Below the pieces are notes generated by a model, which worked only from the letters and a program-made list of their open reading frames with translations, was not told the DNA's origin and made no database searches. From contig NZ_KB893713.1 in the NCBI RefSeq assembly GCF_000374165.1, positions 14,853 through 78,852 on the forward strand: 64,000 bases of DNA, given 5' to 3'. The translations under genes and the position numbers were made by a program. Of this stretch, positions 26,586 through 34,322 are shown one piece after another; positions within the stretch are counted from its first letter, which is position 1, and every line of letters starts with the position of its first letter. Source of the stretch: Parafrankia elaeagni (GTDB taxonomy: Bacteria > Actinomycetota > Actinomycetes > Frankiales > Frankiaceae).

Positions 26586-28058
26586 TCAGCCCTGGCTCCC
26601 TCCTGCGCGCGCGCTGTCACGCCGATCGCGCCGACGGTGGGCGATCATGGGCACGCCGCCACGCGGGCGGAGGGTGAACGACGGTTCCGGGCGCACCCGC
26701 ACCTCGGGCGCCGGCGTCAGCGACCACTCCCGGGCGATCGTCGCCAGCGTCAGGACGCCTTCGGTGATCGCGAAACTGGTGCCGATGCACTGGCGCTTCC
26801 CGCCGCCGAACGGGAAGTAGGCGAACCTCGGCCGCCCGGCAGCAGCCGCCGGGTCGAGCCAGCGGCCGGGGTCGAACCGCTCCGGCTCCGGCCACCAGCG
26901 TTCGTCCCGGTGCATCACCCACTGCCCCAGGACCAGGGTCGACTCCGCCGGGAGGAGGTAGCCCGCGACCACCCGGTCCTCCAGCAGGTGGCGGACCATC
27001 GCCCAGACGGGCGGGTACAGCCGCATCGATTCGCGCAGCACCGCGTTCGCGTAGACCAGTCGCGGCACGTCGGCCACGGTCGGCGTCCGGTCACCGAGGA
27101 CGGTGTCGAGTTCCGCCCGCAGCCGGGAGGCGGCTTCCGGTGCCGAACCGAGAAGGTGAAACGTCCACGTCAGGGCATTTGCCGTGGTCTCATGGCCGGC
27201 GAGCAGCAGGGTGACCGCCTCGTCCCGGATGTGGATGTCGTCCATCCGCTCACCGGTGTCGGCGTCCTGGACGGCGAGCAGCAGCGACAGCAGGTCGTTG
27301 CCGGACGCCCCGGCGGCGCGGCGCTCGGCGATCAGCTCGTACACGGTCTCGTCGAGCGCGGCGGTGGTGGCGCGGCGGCGCCGGGCGGCGGGCAGCGGGA
27401 AGCGGTCGACGTGCCCGAGGCCAAGCCCGCTCGCCTCCTGCGGCGCCGATCCGGCCATCGTCTCGTCCAAGGCAGCACGTACGACGTCCACGACATGGTC
27501 ACTGATGTCGACGTCGAACAGGGTCCGGGCGACGATCGCCAGGGTCAGCTCGGTCATCTCGGCGTGCACGTCCATCAGCTGCCCGTCCTGCCAGCCCGCG
27601 GTCGCCGCGGCGGCGAGCGCGACGAACTGCTCGCCGTAGCCGGCGATCCGCTGCTTGTGGAACAGCGGCTGCATCAGCCGGCGCTGGCGCAGATGCGACT
27701 CCCCCGTACTGGTCAGCAGGCCGTCGCCGAGCAGCATGCGCAGCGGCTGGACGAGGTGTGTCCACGAGCCGGGGCCGTGCATGACGGCGCCCTTGCCGTA
27801 GGCCCGGCTTCCACCCACGAGGATGTCGGCGATCGCGTCCGGGTCGCTGACGAGGAACAACGACACCGGACGCCGGACCAGTCGCACCAACGGCCCGTAC
27901 CGCTGGTGCAGCTCGGTGAATCGGGCCAACGGATCGCGGCGCATGCGGAGCACGGCTGCGAACGGGCCACCGGGCGGCCCGGGGACCTCGTCGGCGGAGT
28001 GGGGCGGCGGCTTCGACAGCCGCGGCGGGGTCACAAGCGAGGACACAGCGGACACCAC
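26586..28058 (-). CDS. Cytochrome P450, microsomal-like (E-class) type
   Basis: A 490-residue P450 with an N-terminal Pro-rich segment (PPRLSKPPPHSADEVPGPPGG), I-helix LLLAGHETTANAL, ExxR motif ESMRLYPPVW and haem loop FPFGGGKRQCIG. These features resemble class-E P450s that act on lipids, fatty acids or terpenes, unlike the other two P450s in the window. Two adjacent GTG codons (28058 and 28055) can serve as start behind AAAGG. It converges on the pyrimidine operon and has no ferredoxin neighbour, so its redox partner is elsewhere. Confidence 0.9.
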   Translation of the reverse strand: MVSAVSSLVTPPRLSKPPPHSADEVPGPPGGPFAAVLRMRRDPLARFTELHQRYGPLVRLVRRPVSLFLVSDPDAIADILVGGSRAYGKGAVMHGPGSWTHLVQPLRMLLGDGLLTSTGESHLRQRRLMQPLFHKQRIAGYGEQFVALAAAATAGWQDGQLMDVHAEMTELTLAIVARTLFDVDISDHVVDVVRAALDETMAGSAPQEASGLGLGHVDRFPLPAARRRRATTAALDETVYELIAERRAAGASGNDLLSLLLAVQDADTGERMDDIHIRDEAVTLLLAGHETTANALTWTFHLLGSAPEAASRLRAELDTVLGDRTPTVADVPRLVYANAVLRESMRLYPPVWAMVRHLLEDRVVAGYLLPAESTLVLGQWVMHRDERWWPEPERFDPGRWLDPAAAAGRPRFAYFPFGGGKRQCIGTSFAITEGVLTLATIAREWSLTPAPEVRVRPEPSFTLRPRGGVPMIAHRRRDRRDSARAGGSQG

Positions 28059-28401
28059 GCGGACCTTTCGCGATCGAGAACGGTGGTCGTGGTCAGGCGC
28101 ACGAACACGCTCACATCGGCCGGCCGGGCGACGCGCAGGCTGGGCGCCGGCCACACGGCCGGGCACCTTCCCCACAAGCACGGTATGCCCGCCCGCACCA
28201 GTCCGCATCCGCTCGCACCCGCTCTGGTGCCGCAGCCGGCCCGGTGACCGGAATCGTCCGTACCGATCGGACGAACGGGAATCAGGGGCGAAATCGGAGT
28301 ACCGGCGGGAATGACGGGTAAATCCAATGTATCCGCCTCCCCGCGAGGCCCGACCGCAACGAAGCCTCCCTGGGGGAGGTCCTGGAAAGGAGCGCAGGCC
28401 A

Positions 28402-28725
28402 ATGGGCATCGGTGCCGCCATCCTGTTGATGGCCCTCGGCGCGATCCTCACCTTCGCCGTCGACTTCAGCGTTTCCGGGCTCGACATCGCAGTCGTCGGC
28501 GTGGTCCTGATGTTGGCCGGCGCCGCCGGGCTCATCCTTGACCTCGCGTTCCTCGGCCCCCGCCGCCGCGGCGGCGTCGTCTACGACAAGGCGCCGACGG
28601 AGACGAGCACCACCGAGGTCTATCCGGAGGCCCCCGACTACCAGCGGTCCACGGAGGTCTACGAGGACCAGCCGGTCGGCCGGTCCTGGCGTCGCCGCCG
28701 GGTCACCAACGTCTACCGCGACTGA
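28402..28725 (+). CDS. Small membrane protein, DUF6458-like
   Basis: A 107-residue protein starting MGIGAAILLMALGAILTFAVDF with a second hydrophobic segment (LDIAVVGVVLMLAGAAGLIL), giving two transmembrane helices, followed by a polar tail rich in Thr/Glu/Tyr and ending RRRRVTNVYRD. Small proteins of this kind are widespread in actinobacteria and of unknown role. The ATG follows AAAGGAG. A Pro/Gly-rich intergenic stretch separates it from the sigma-factor operon downstream. Confidence 0.82.
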   Translation: MGIGAAILLMALGAILTFAVDFSVSGLDIAVVGVVLMLAGAAGLILDLAFLGPRRRGGVVYDKAPTETSTTEVYPEAPDYQRSTEVYEDQPVGRSWRRRRVTNVYRD

Positions 28726-28934
28726 CGCACGGCAACCGCCCCGCCTCCCCCGCCCACCCGGTGGACGTCCGCCGGGTGGGCGGGGGAGGCGGCGTCGCGT
28801 CCGGCGTCCGGCGTCCGGGGTCCCGCCAACGGCCCCGAGAATTTCCGAGGTCGCCGTGTCGATCCGCGGCGATGCCGTTCGACCACCAGGTGAGAGGGTC
28901 GACAGGCAGCCCGCAGACAGGAAGGACGCCGGCG

Positions 28935-29354
28935 ATGGCGAAGTACATGCTGATCATGAGGAGCACGGACGAGGACCTCGCGAAGATGGCGGACATCTCG
29001 TTCGACGAGATGCTGGCGACCGTCGGGCGCTTCAACGAGGAGCTGATCCAGGCAGGTGTGCTGGTGGCGGCCGAGGGCCTCGACGACCCGGCACAGGGCG
29101 TGGTCGTCGACTTCGGCGGCGAGACCCCGGTGGTCACCGACGGCCCGTACGGCGAGACGAAGGAGCTGTTCGGGGGCTTCTACATCATCGAGGTGGCCTC
29201 GAAGGAGGAGGCTGTCGAGTGGGCCAGGCGGATGCCGTCGCTCGGCGGTGGGAAGTGCGAGATCCGCCGGGTCCCGAGCGTGGACGAGTTCCCGCAGGAC
29301 AACGAGTGGATCGCGCGGGAGCGGGCCTGGCGCGAGCGCACCGGTCAGCTCTGA
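28935..29354 (+). CDS. DGPF/YCII-domain protein (ECF42 partner)
   Basis: A 139-residue YCII-like protein beginning MAKYMLIMRSTDEDLAKM and containing the DGPYGETKELFGGFYIIE segment that names the DGPF family. A C-terminal helix follows. These proteins are encoded next to ECF42-type sigma factors, and the gene overlaps the sigma-factor start by one base here (stop TGA, start ATG sharing an A). Their molecular role is not known; a sensing or target-gene role is proposed for the family. The ATG start is preceded by an AAGGA-type site. Confidence 0.9.
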   Translation: MAKYMLIMRSTDEDLAKMADISFDEMLATVGRFNEELIQAGVLVAAEGLDDPAQGVVVDFGGETPVVTDGPYGETKELFGGFYIIEVASKEEAVEWARRMPSLGGGKCEIRRVPSVDEFPQDNEWIARERAWRERTGQL

Positions 29355-30676
29355 TGCCAGCGGCAGCCGACTGTCCGCCCGGCGCCGGTGGCACCGATCC
29401 GGTGCGGCGGGCCGTCGAGGCCGTCTGGCGGATCGAGTCCGCGCGGATCGTCAGCACGCTCGCCCGCTACACGGGTGATTTCGCCCTTGCTGAGGACGTC
29501 GCCCAGGAGGCGATCGCGGAGGCGCTCGCCAGCTGGCCCCAGGCCGGGATCCCGGCGAGCCCGGCCGGGTGGCTGCTCACGGCCGCCCGGCGCCGCGCGG
29601 TCGACAGCTTCCGCCGCCGGTCGGCGCTGGACGAGCGGTATGCGCTGCTCGCCGGCCCGCTGGCCGAGGGTGAGGCGAGCTCCGGCGCGCTGGTGCCGCG
29701 GAGCCGCCCCGAGGACGACCTGCCGTGGGATCCGGACCGGGTCGACGACGACGTCCTCGCGCTGATGTTCATGGCCTGCCACCGGGTGCTCGCGCCGGAG
29801 GCCAGGGTGGCGCTGACCCTGCGCGCGGTCGGCGGCCTGTCGAGCGAGGAGATCGCGCGTGCCTTCCTGGTACCGGTTCCTACCGTCCAGGCTCGGATCA
29901 CGCGGGCGAAGAAGACCATCGCCGCGGCGAAGGTGCCGTTCGAGCTGCCCCCGGCCGAGGAGCGGCGGGCGCGGCTCGGCGGCGTCCTGAGTGTCCTCTA
30001 TGTGATCTTCACGGAAGGCTCCACAGCGACGTCCGGTGACAGCCTGCTGCGCCCTGATCTCGCCCACGAGGCGATACGGCTGGCCCGGATGCTGGCCGCG
30101 CTGCTCCCGGACGAACCGGAGGTGCACGGGCTGCTCGCCCTGTGCGAGCTCACCGCGGCGCGTTTCCCCGCGCGGACCGGGCCCGACGGCGAGGCGGTGC
30201 TGCTGGCCGACCAGGACCGGCGCCGATGGGACAGGTCGGCGATCCGCCGCGGCCTGGCGGCGTTCCGCCGGGCCACGGCCGCGGGGCGTGGCCTCGGGCC
30301 CTACGGCCTGCAGGCCGCGATCGCCGGCGCTCACGCGACGGCGCCGTCCACCGCGGAGACCGACTGGGAGCGGATCGTGCTGCTCTACGAGGCGCTCGGC
30401 CGGGTGGCGCCGTCCCCCGTCGTCGAGCTCAACCGCGCCGTCGCCGTCGCGATGGCGAGCGGCCCGCAGGCGGCACTGGCCATCGTGGACGAGCTGGTCG
30501 CCACCGACCGCCTGGCCGGCTCGCACCTGCTCCCGAGCGTGCGCGGGGAGCTGCTCACCCGGCTCGGCCGGACGGAGCAGGCCCGGGCCGAGCTGGAGCT
30601 GGCCGCCCGGCAGTGCCCCAACCTCCGTGAACGGGCGGTCCTGCTGCGTAAGGCAGCCGCCCTGCCACCAGCCTGA
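29354..30676 (+). CDS. ECF42-type RNA polymerase sigma factor with C-terminal TPR-like extension
   Basis: A 440-residue sigma factor. Region 2 (FALAEDVAQEAIAEALASWP, PAGWLLTAARRRAVDSFRR) and region 4 (LTLRAVGGLSSEEIARAFLVPVPTVQARITRAKK) occupy the first 200 residues. The remaining 240 residues form the helical, TPR-like extension (EVHGLLALCELTAARFPAR, VELNRAVAVAMASGP) that defines ECF42. Such factors have no separate anti-sigma factor and the extension is needed for function. The upstream DGPF gene is the usual partner. A hypothetical gene follows 111 bases later. Confidence 0.92.
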   Translation: MPAAADCPPGAGGTDPVRRAVEAVWRIESARIVSTLARYTGDFALAEDVAQEAIAEALASWPQAGIPASPAGWLLTAARRRAVDSFRRRSALDERYALLAGPLAEGEASSGALVPRSRPEDDLPWDPDRVDDDVLALMFMACHRVLAPEARVALTLRAVGGLSSEEIARAFLVPVPTVQARITRAKKTIAAAKVPFELPPAEERRARLGGVLSVLYVIFTEGSTATSGDSLLRPDLAHEAIRLARMLAALLPDEPEVHGLLALCELTAARFPARTGPDGEAVLLADQDRRRWDRSAIRRGLAAFRRATAAGRGLGPYGLQAAIAGAHATAPSTAETDWERIVLLYEALGRVAPSPVVELNRAVAVAMASGPQAALAIVDELVATDRLAGSHLLPSVRGELLTRLGRTEQARAELELAARQCPNLRERAVLLRKAAALPPA

Positions 30677-30787
30677 ACATCCGGCACCATGCCCCATTCT
30701 GCCCACCTTGCCCACCCGGGCTGCCCATCGGCGATCCTGGACATCGGCGACGGAGCTCGCCGGGCGGCTGCGGAACGGAGACAGCGG

Positions 30788-31462
30788 ATGCGCACGGGTG
30801 ATGCCGACCGGCTGGCGGCCTTCGTCCAGCTCGCCCAGCCGACGGCCGCGGCCGTCGTCAGCCTCACCGGACCCGTTCCGGACCGGCGGGAGCACGCCGA
30901 CCGGATCGTGCGCCACTGGCGTACCGAGCTGGCTCCGCTCTCGGCTCTCCCCGGCTTCGCCGGGCGCTTCGGCGCGCCGATCCGGGATGTCCTCGCCGCC
31001 ACGGTGCAGGGTCTGCTGGTGCTGTCGCTGGCCAGGCTGTGCGAGGTCACGGACGTCCACAGCCAGGTCCGGCTGCTCGCGCACGCCGTGCTCGACGAGG
31101 AGCTCCCCACCGGCTGGCGACCGCCGGCCGGCGTGGTGGCTGACGCCGCCGCCGACGCCACCCTCGTCGTTCCGCAGGGCGGCACCGAGGTGGGCATCGA
31201 CGGGACCGACGAGGAACGGGCGCAGTGGGTCCGCCTGATGCGCCGGGTCCCGACCGGCGTCGTCCGGCTCGCGCGGGAGATGTGGGGGGTGCGGCGTCTG
31301 ATCGACGGTCGCGCCGAGGGGCGGCTGTGGCACCGTGCCGTGGCGAACGTCCCCGCTGTCGGTGTGGTCGGCGCGACGCTCGGCGAACGCCACGCCGCGA
31401 CGGAGATCGCCGCCCGGGTGTACGTCGCGCTCAACCTGGCCGACACCCTCCCCGGCATCTGA
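30788..31462 (+). CDS. Conserved-looking hypothetical protein, helical
   Basis: A 224-residue, mostly alpha-helical protein that I do not recognise. It has hydrophobic stretches at DVLAATVQGLLVLSLARLCEV and VPAVGVVGATLGERHAATEIAARVYVALNL, perhaps one or two amphipathic or membrane-associated helices, and a conserved-looking WHRAVANVP segment. The ATG at 30788 is chosen because GGAGAC lies just upstream; the frame opens 33 codons earlier with poor codon bias. It follows the ECF42 gene on the same strand and may be part of its regulon. Confidence 0.6.
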   Translation: MRTGDADRLAAFVQLAQPTAAAVVSLTGPVPDRREHADRIVRHWRTELAPLSALPGFAGRFGAPIRDVLAATVQGLLVLSLARLCEVTDVHSQVRLLAHAVLDEELPTGWRPPAGVVADAAADATLVVPQGGTEVGIDGTDEERAQWVRLMRRVPTGVVRLAREMWGVRRLIDGRAEGRLWHRAVANVPAVGVVGATLGERHAATEIAARVYVALNLADTLPGI

Positions 31463-31550
31463 GCCCCGGCATCTGAGCCGCCTGCCATCTGACCTGTCTG
31501 CCACCTGGCGCGGCAACCGGCACCGCCGCGCGGCGGCTCGCCCGCTGCGC

Positions 31551-31579
31551 TTGACAGAAAGATCTGCCGCGGCCAGGAT
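31551..31579 (+). promoter_or_regulatory. Strong promoter for a leaderless mRNA
   Basis: A perfect TTGACA box and CAGGAT are 17 bases apart. The ATG of the following gene lies 7 bases after the -10 box, so the start of transcription would fall at or one base before the start codon. No Shine-Dalgarno site is present, as expected for leaderless mRNAs in actinobacteria. Confidence 0.65.
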
Positions 31580-31586
31580 CGAATGT

Positions 31587-31979
31587 ATGTTCGATCTCCT
31601 CGGACTTCGCGCCCGCCCGCACCATTCCCCCGGCCCGTCACGCCGGCCGCACAGCCCCAGCTACAGCCCCAGTCCCAGCCCCCGCGACGAGCAGGACATG
31701 CCGAGCGGCACGGTTCCCGCGCAACGGGGCCGCACCGCCCCGGCACCCCTGCCACCGAGCGTGGCCCGGGTCGCGGCGCGGACGAGGCTGTCCGCCGAGA
31801 TCCTCGCCGCCATCCTCGCCGTCGACGGCCGCACCCGAGCGACCCTCGACGACATGGAACGCGCGGACGCGCTCGCCGACGTCATGATGACGCGCCGGCG
31901 CGAGCGGGGTGGCCGGCACCGTCCCGAGGGGTCTGTCCCCGCTGGGCATGACGAGGGTGCGCTTCGCTGGTCGGCCTGA
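31587..31979 (+). CDS. Hypothetical protein, leaderless
   Basis: A 130-residue unrecognised protein. The first 60 residues are Pro/Ser-rich and disordered; the rest is predicted helical (VARVAARTRLSAEILAAILAVDGRTRATLDDMERADALADVM) and ends in basic residues. The strong promoter ending at the start codon supports it as a real, transcribed gene. Two ATG codons lie near the promoter; the one at 31587 is in the long frame. No neighbour suggests its role. Confidence 0.5.
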   Translation: MFDLLGLRARPHHSPGPSRRPHSPSYSPSPSPRDEQDMPSGTVPAQRGRTAPAPLPPSVARVAARTRLSAEILAAILAVDGRTRATLDDMERADALADVMMTRRRERGGRHRPEGSVPAGHDEGALRWSA

Positions 31980-32036
31980 CCCACCGGAGCGCGGCCGGTC
32001 AGTGCGCCGTTTCCGGCATCGGCCCCGGGAGCGCGG

Positions 32037-32420
32037 TCAACGCTCGTGACCGGGTCCGGTCACGGGCACGGTGACCTGCAGGACGGCCTCCGTCAGGGCC
32101 TCGGTGCGGAGGCTGACCGTCTCCTGGTACTCGGGGTCGGCGACCATGCGGAGAAAGGCCGCCCGCGACGGGTAGCGGATCAGTAGCACCGCGTCCCAGG
32201 CCTGCCCGGGCTCGGCGACGAGCGCGGTTGAGCCCTCGCCGAAGTAGACGAGCTCGCCGCCGTGGCGGGCCAGCGCCTTTCCGGCCCGCCGGGAGTACTC
32301 GGCGTAGGATTCTCGGCCGCCGTCCGGCCGGAACCGCAGCAGGTTCAGCATCACGAAGGGTTCGTCCGGCAAGCTGTCAAGAAGACTCTGCATATCGGCA
32401 CTGCTCGGGTTGACCGCCAT
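32037..32420 (-). CDS. DUF1330 family protein
   Basis: A 127-residue ferredoxin-like alpha/beta protein. The DUF1330 pattern is seen in FVMLNLLRFRP, YAEYSRRAGKALARHGGELVYFGEGS and WDAVLLIRYPSRAAFLRMVADPEYQE. Members are dimeric proteins of unknown biochemical role. It is a single gene, divergent from the SDR gene downstream of the 148-base gap. Confidence 0.85.
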   Translation of the reverse strand: MAVNPSSADMQSLLDSLPDEPFVMLNLLRFRPDGGRESYAEYSRRAGKALARHGGELVYFGEGSTALVAEPGQAWDAVLLIRYPSRAAFLRMVADPEYQETVSLRTEALTEAVLQVTVPVTGPGHER

Positions 32421-32568
32421 AACACCCTCCAGTCGACCGTCCGTGGTGTAACCACGCCCGGGAGCTGCAAGGCTATGACAGAAGCAGGCCAGGTGAGGGG
32501 TTCATCGGCCACCAGATCAGGGCTAGGATCATCCGGGTTTCGGAATCGACTCCCGCAGGAGGTCCGGC

Positions 32569-33390
32569 ATGAATCCCGGTGGCATGAATCTTGGTGGCAA
32601 GGTCGCCTTCATCACGGGCGTGGCCCGCGGGCAGGGGCGGTCGCACGCGGTCCGGCTCGCCCGGGAGGGCGCCGACATCATCGGTGTCGACATCTGCGCC
32701 GACATCAATTCGGCGGGTTATCCCCTCGCCACAGCCGAGGATCTGAAGGAAACCGTGCGCCAGGTGGAGGCACTCGGGCGCGGCATTCACGCGGCGGTGG
32801 CCGACGTTCGCGACCCGGATGCCTTACAGGCCGCGCTGGGCGCGGGTGTCGCGGCACTCGGCCCGGTCGACATCGTGATCGCGAACGCCGGAATAGCGCC
32901 GTTCTCGCCCGAAGGTGTCGGCGGGGAGTGGAAGGACGTCGTGGACGTCAATCTCACCGGCACCTACAACACCGTGCAGGCCGCCGTTCCCGGCATGATC
33001 GAGCGCGGCGCCGGCGGGGCGGTCGTCATCGTCAGCTCCACCGCGGGGCTCACCGGCATGGCCGCGGGCACACCGGGGGTGCTCGGCTACACCGCCTCCA
33101 AGCACGGCCAGGTGGGCCTCATGCGGACCTGGGCGAACGCCCTGGCACCGCACCGCATCCGCGTGAACACCCTGCACCCCACCGGGGTGAACACACCGAT
33201 GGTCGTCAACGACATGATGCTGCGGTTCCTGCAGAGTGATCCGAAGATGTCCGATCCGCATTCGCTGCCCGTCGGCATGCTCGAGACCTCCGACGTCTCG
33301 GATGCCCTGGTGTGGCTGGTCTCCGACCAGGCCCGTTACGTCACCGGCGTCACGCTGCCGGTCGACGCCGGCTACGTCAACAAACGCTAG
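32569..33390 (+). CDS. Mycofactocin-type SDR family oxidoreductase
   Basis: A 273-residue SDR with the motif TGVARGQGRSHAVRLAREGADIIGVDIC, which is a signature of mycofactocin-coupled SDRs, an insert after the second strand (INSAGYPLATAEDLKETV), the NAG motif, catalytic Ser (VSSTAGL) and YTASKHG. In this subfamily NAD stays bound and is recycled through mycofactocin. It likely oxidises an alcohol such as a carveol-like terpenol. The ATG follows AGGAGG. It ends at a TAG inside a 22-bp duplication. Confidence 0.88.
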   Translation: MNPGGMNLGGKVAFITGVARGQGRSHAVRLAREGADIIGVDICADINSAGYPLATAEDLKETVRQVEALGRGIHAAVADVRDPDALQAALGAGVAALGPVDIVIANAGIAPFSPEGVGGEWKDVVDVNLTGTYNTVQAAVPGMIERGAGGAVVIVSSTAGLTGMAAGTPGVLGYTASKHGQVGLMRTWANALAPHRIRVNTLHPTGVNTPMVVNDMMLRFLQSDPKMSDPHSLPVGMLETSDVSDALVWLVSDQARYVTGVTLPVDAGYVNKR

Positions 33391-33429
33391 CTTCACGCCG
33401 CTCCCGCGCTAGCTTCCCGCCGCTCCCGC
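33386..33429. repeat. 22-bp tandem duplication carrying the two convergent stops
   Basis: GCTAGCTTCACGCCGCTCCCGC repeats immediately with one change (A to C). The CTAG in copy one supplies the SDR stop and the CTAG in copy two supplies the stop of the gene on the other strand. Confidence 0.9.
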
Positions 33430-34182
33430 GCCCGCGCCCGCGTCGGCCTCCTCGCCGGCGCCGGTGTGCGGCGCGTGCAGGCGGCTTCCGGCGGCGACGG
33501 CGAGCAGGGTCACGCCGAGCGTGATCGCAAGGTCGGTCGGCGGCGAGGGTGCCAGCAGCCGCATCGCGGAGAGAGCGAAGACCACGAGCAGCCCCAGGAC
33601 GCAGCCGGCCGGAACGAAACGCAGGCCCCGCAGCTTCGACGCCCCCGGCGACAGCACCGCGGCGGCGAGAAGCAGGCCGGCCAGGACGAGCAGGCCCAGG
33701 CCGAGCAGGCCGTAGGTCGACAGCAGCGAGCCGTGGACCTGCGCTTTTCCGTCCCGAGCGACGACGGTGTCGAGGTCTGTGTCCCGGATCTCGACCCGGA
33801 TCGGTATCAGGCCGGTGGCCCGCCCGGTGATGTCACGCAGGTCCAGGTCGACGGTCCAGTTCGCGGTGCCGCGGGCGGGCACGGTTGTCCGCACCCGGGT
33901 GTCGTAGTCGAAGAAGGTGAGCCCGAGCACCATTCCTCGGAGCCGGACGGAATCGACGTCCAGCGCCGACGCGCCGAGATTCTCCACGCCCACGACCAGG
34001 CGGGTGGCTACCGCCGCGTCCAGCACGACGTCACCATCGAGTGGTTGGCCGTCGATGCTGACGGACAGCCTTGCCGTATTCTGATCCGCCGCCCAGGCGG
34101 CGGACGCCGGGAAGACGCCGATCCATGTTGCGAACACCACAACAAATGCGAGCACGCGGCATTTTTGTGCCCGTCTCGGCAT
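33409..34182 (-). CDS. Secreted/membrane protein with two C-terminal helices
   Basis: A 257-residue protein. A signal peptide (residues 1-32, RVLAFVVVFATWIGVFPASAAWA) leads to an Ig-like beta domain (QNTARLSVSIDGQPL, VVGVENLGASALDVDSVRLRG, WTVDLDLRDITGRATGLIPIRVEI), then two transmembrane segments (LLGLGLLVLAGLLLAAAVL and CVLGLLVVFALSAM) and a further hydrophobic stretch. The Ig-like domain resembles those of envelope proteins that bind surface or secretion components. ATG at 34182 is the chosen start; upstream ATG and GTG codons in frame are possible. It is divergent from a Cys-repeat surface protein. Confidence 0.65.
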   Translation of the reverse strand: MPRRAQKCRVLAFVVVFATWIGVFPASAAWAADQNTARLSVSIDGQPLDGDVVLDAAVATRLVVGVENLGASALDVDSVRLRGMVLGLTFFDYDTRVRTTVPARGTANWTVDLDLRDITGRATGLIPIRVEIRDTDLDTVVARDGKAQVHGSLLSTYGLLGLGLLVLAGLLLAAAVLSPGASKLRGLRFVPAGCVLGLLVVFALSAMRLLAPSPPTDLAITLGVTLLAVAAGSRLHAPHTGAGEEADAGAGAGAAGS

Positions 34183-34322
34183 GCGCGATCCGGAAATCAC
34201 ATCTCCCCCCATGGACCAGGTGGTCGCCGGCTGCGATGTTACGCTGGCAATCAGGTAGGCAGGCTTCCACTGAAGATGAATCAACGGCAGGCGCATTAAC
34301 GGGCGGGATCCGGGGGCTGCCG

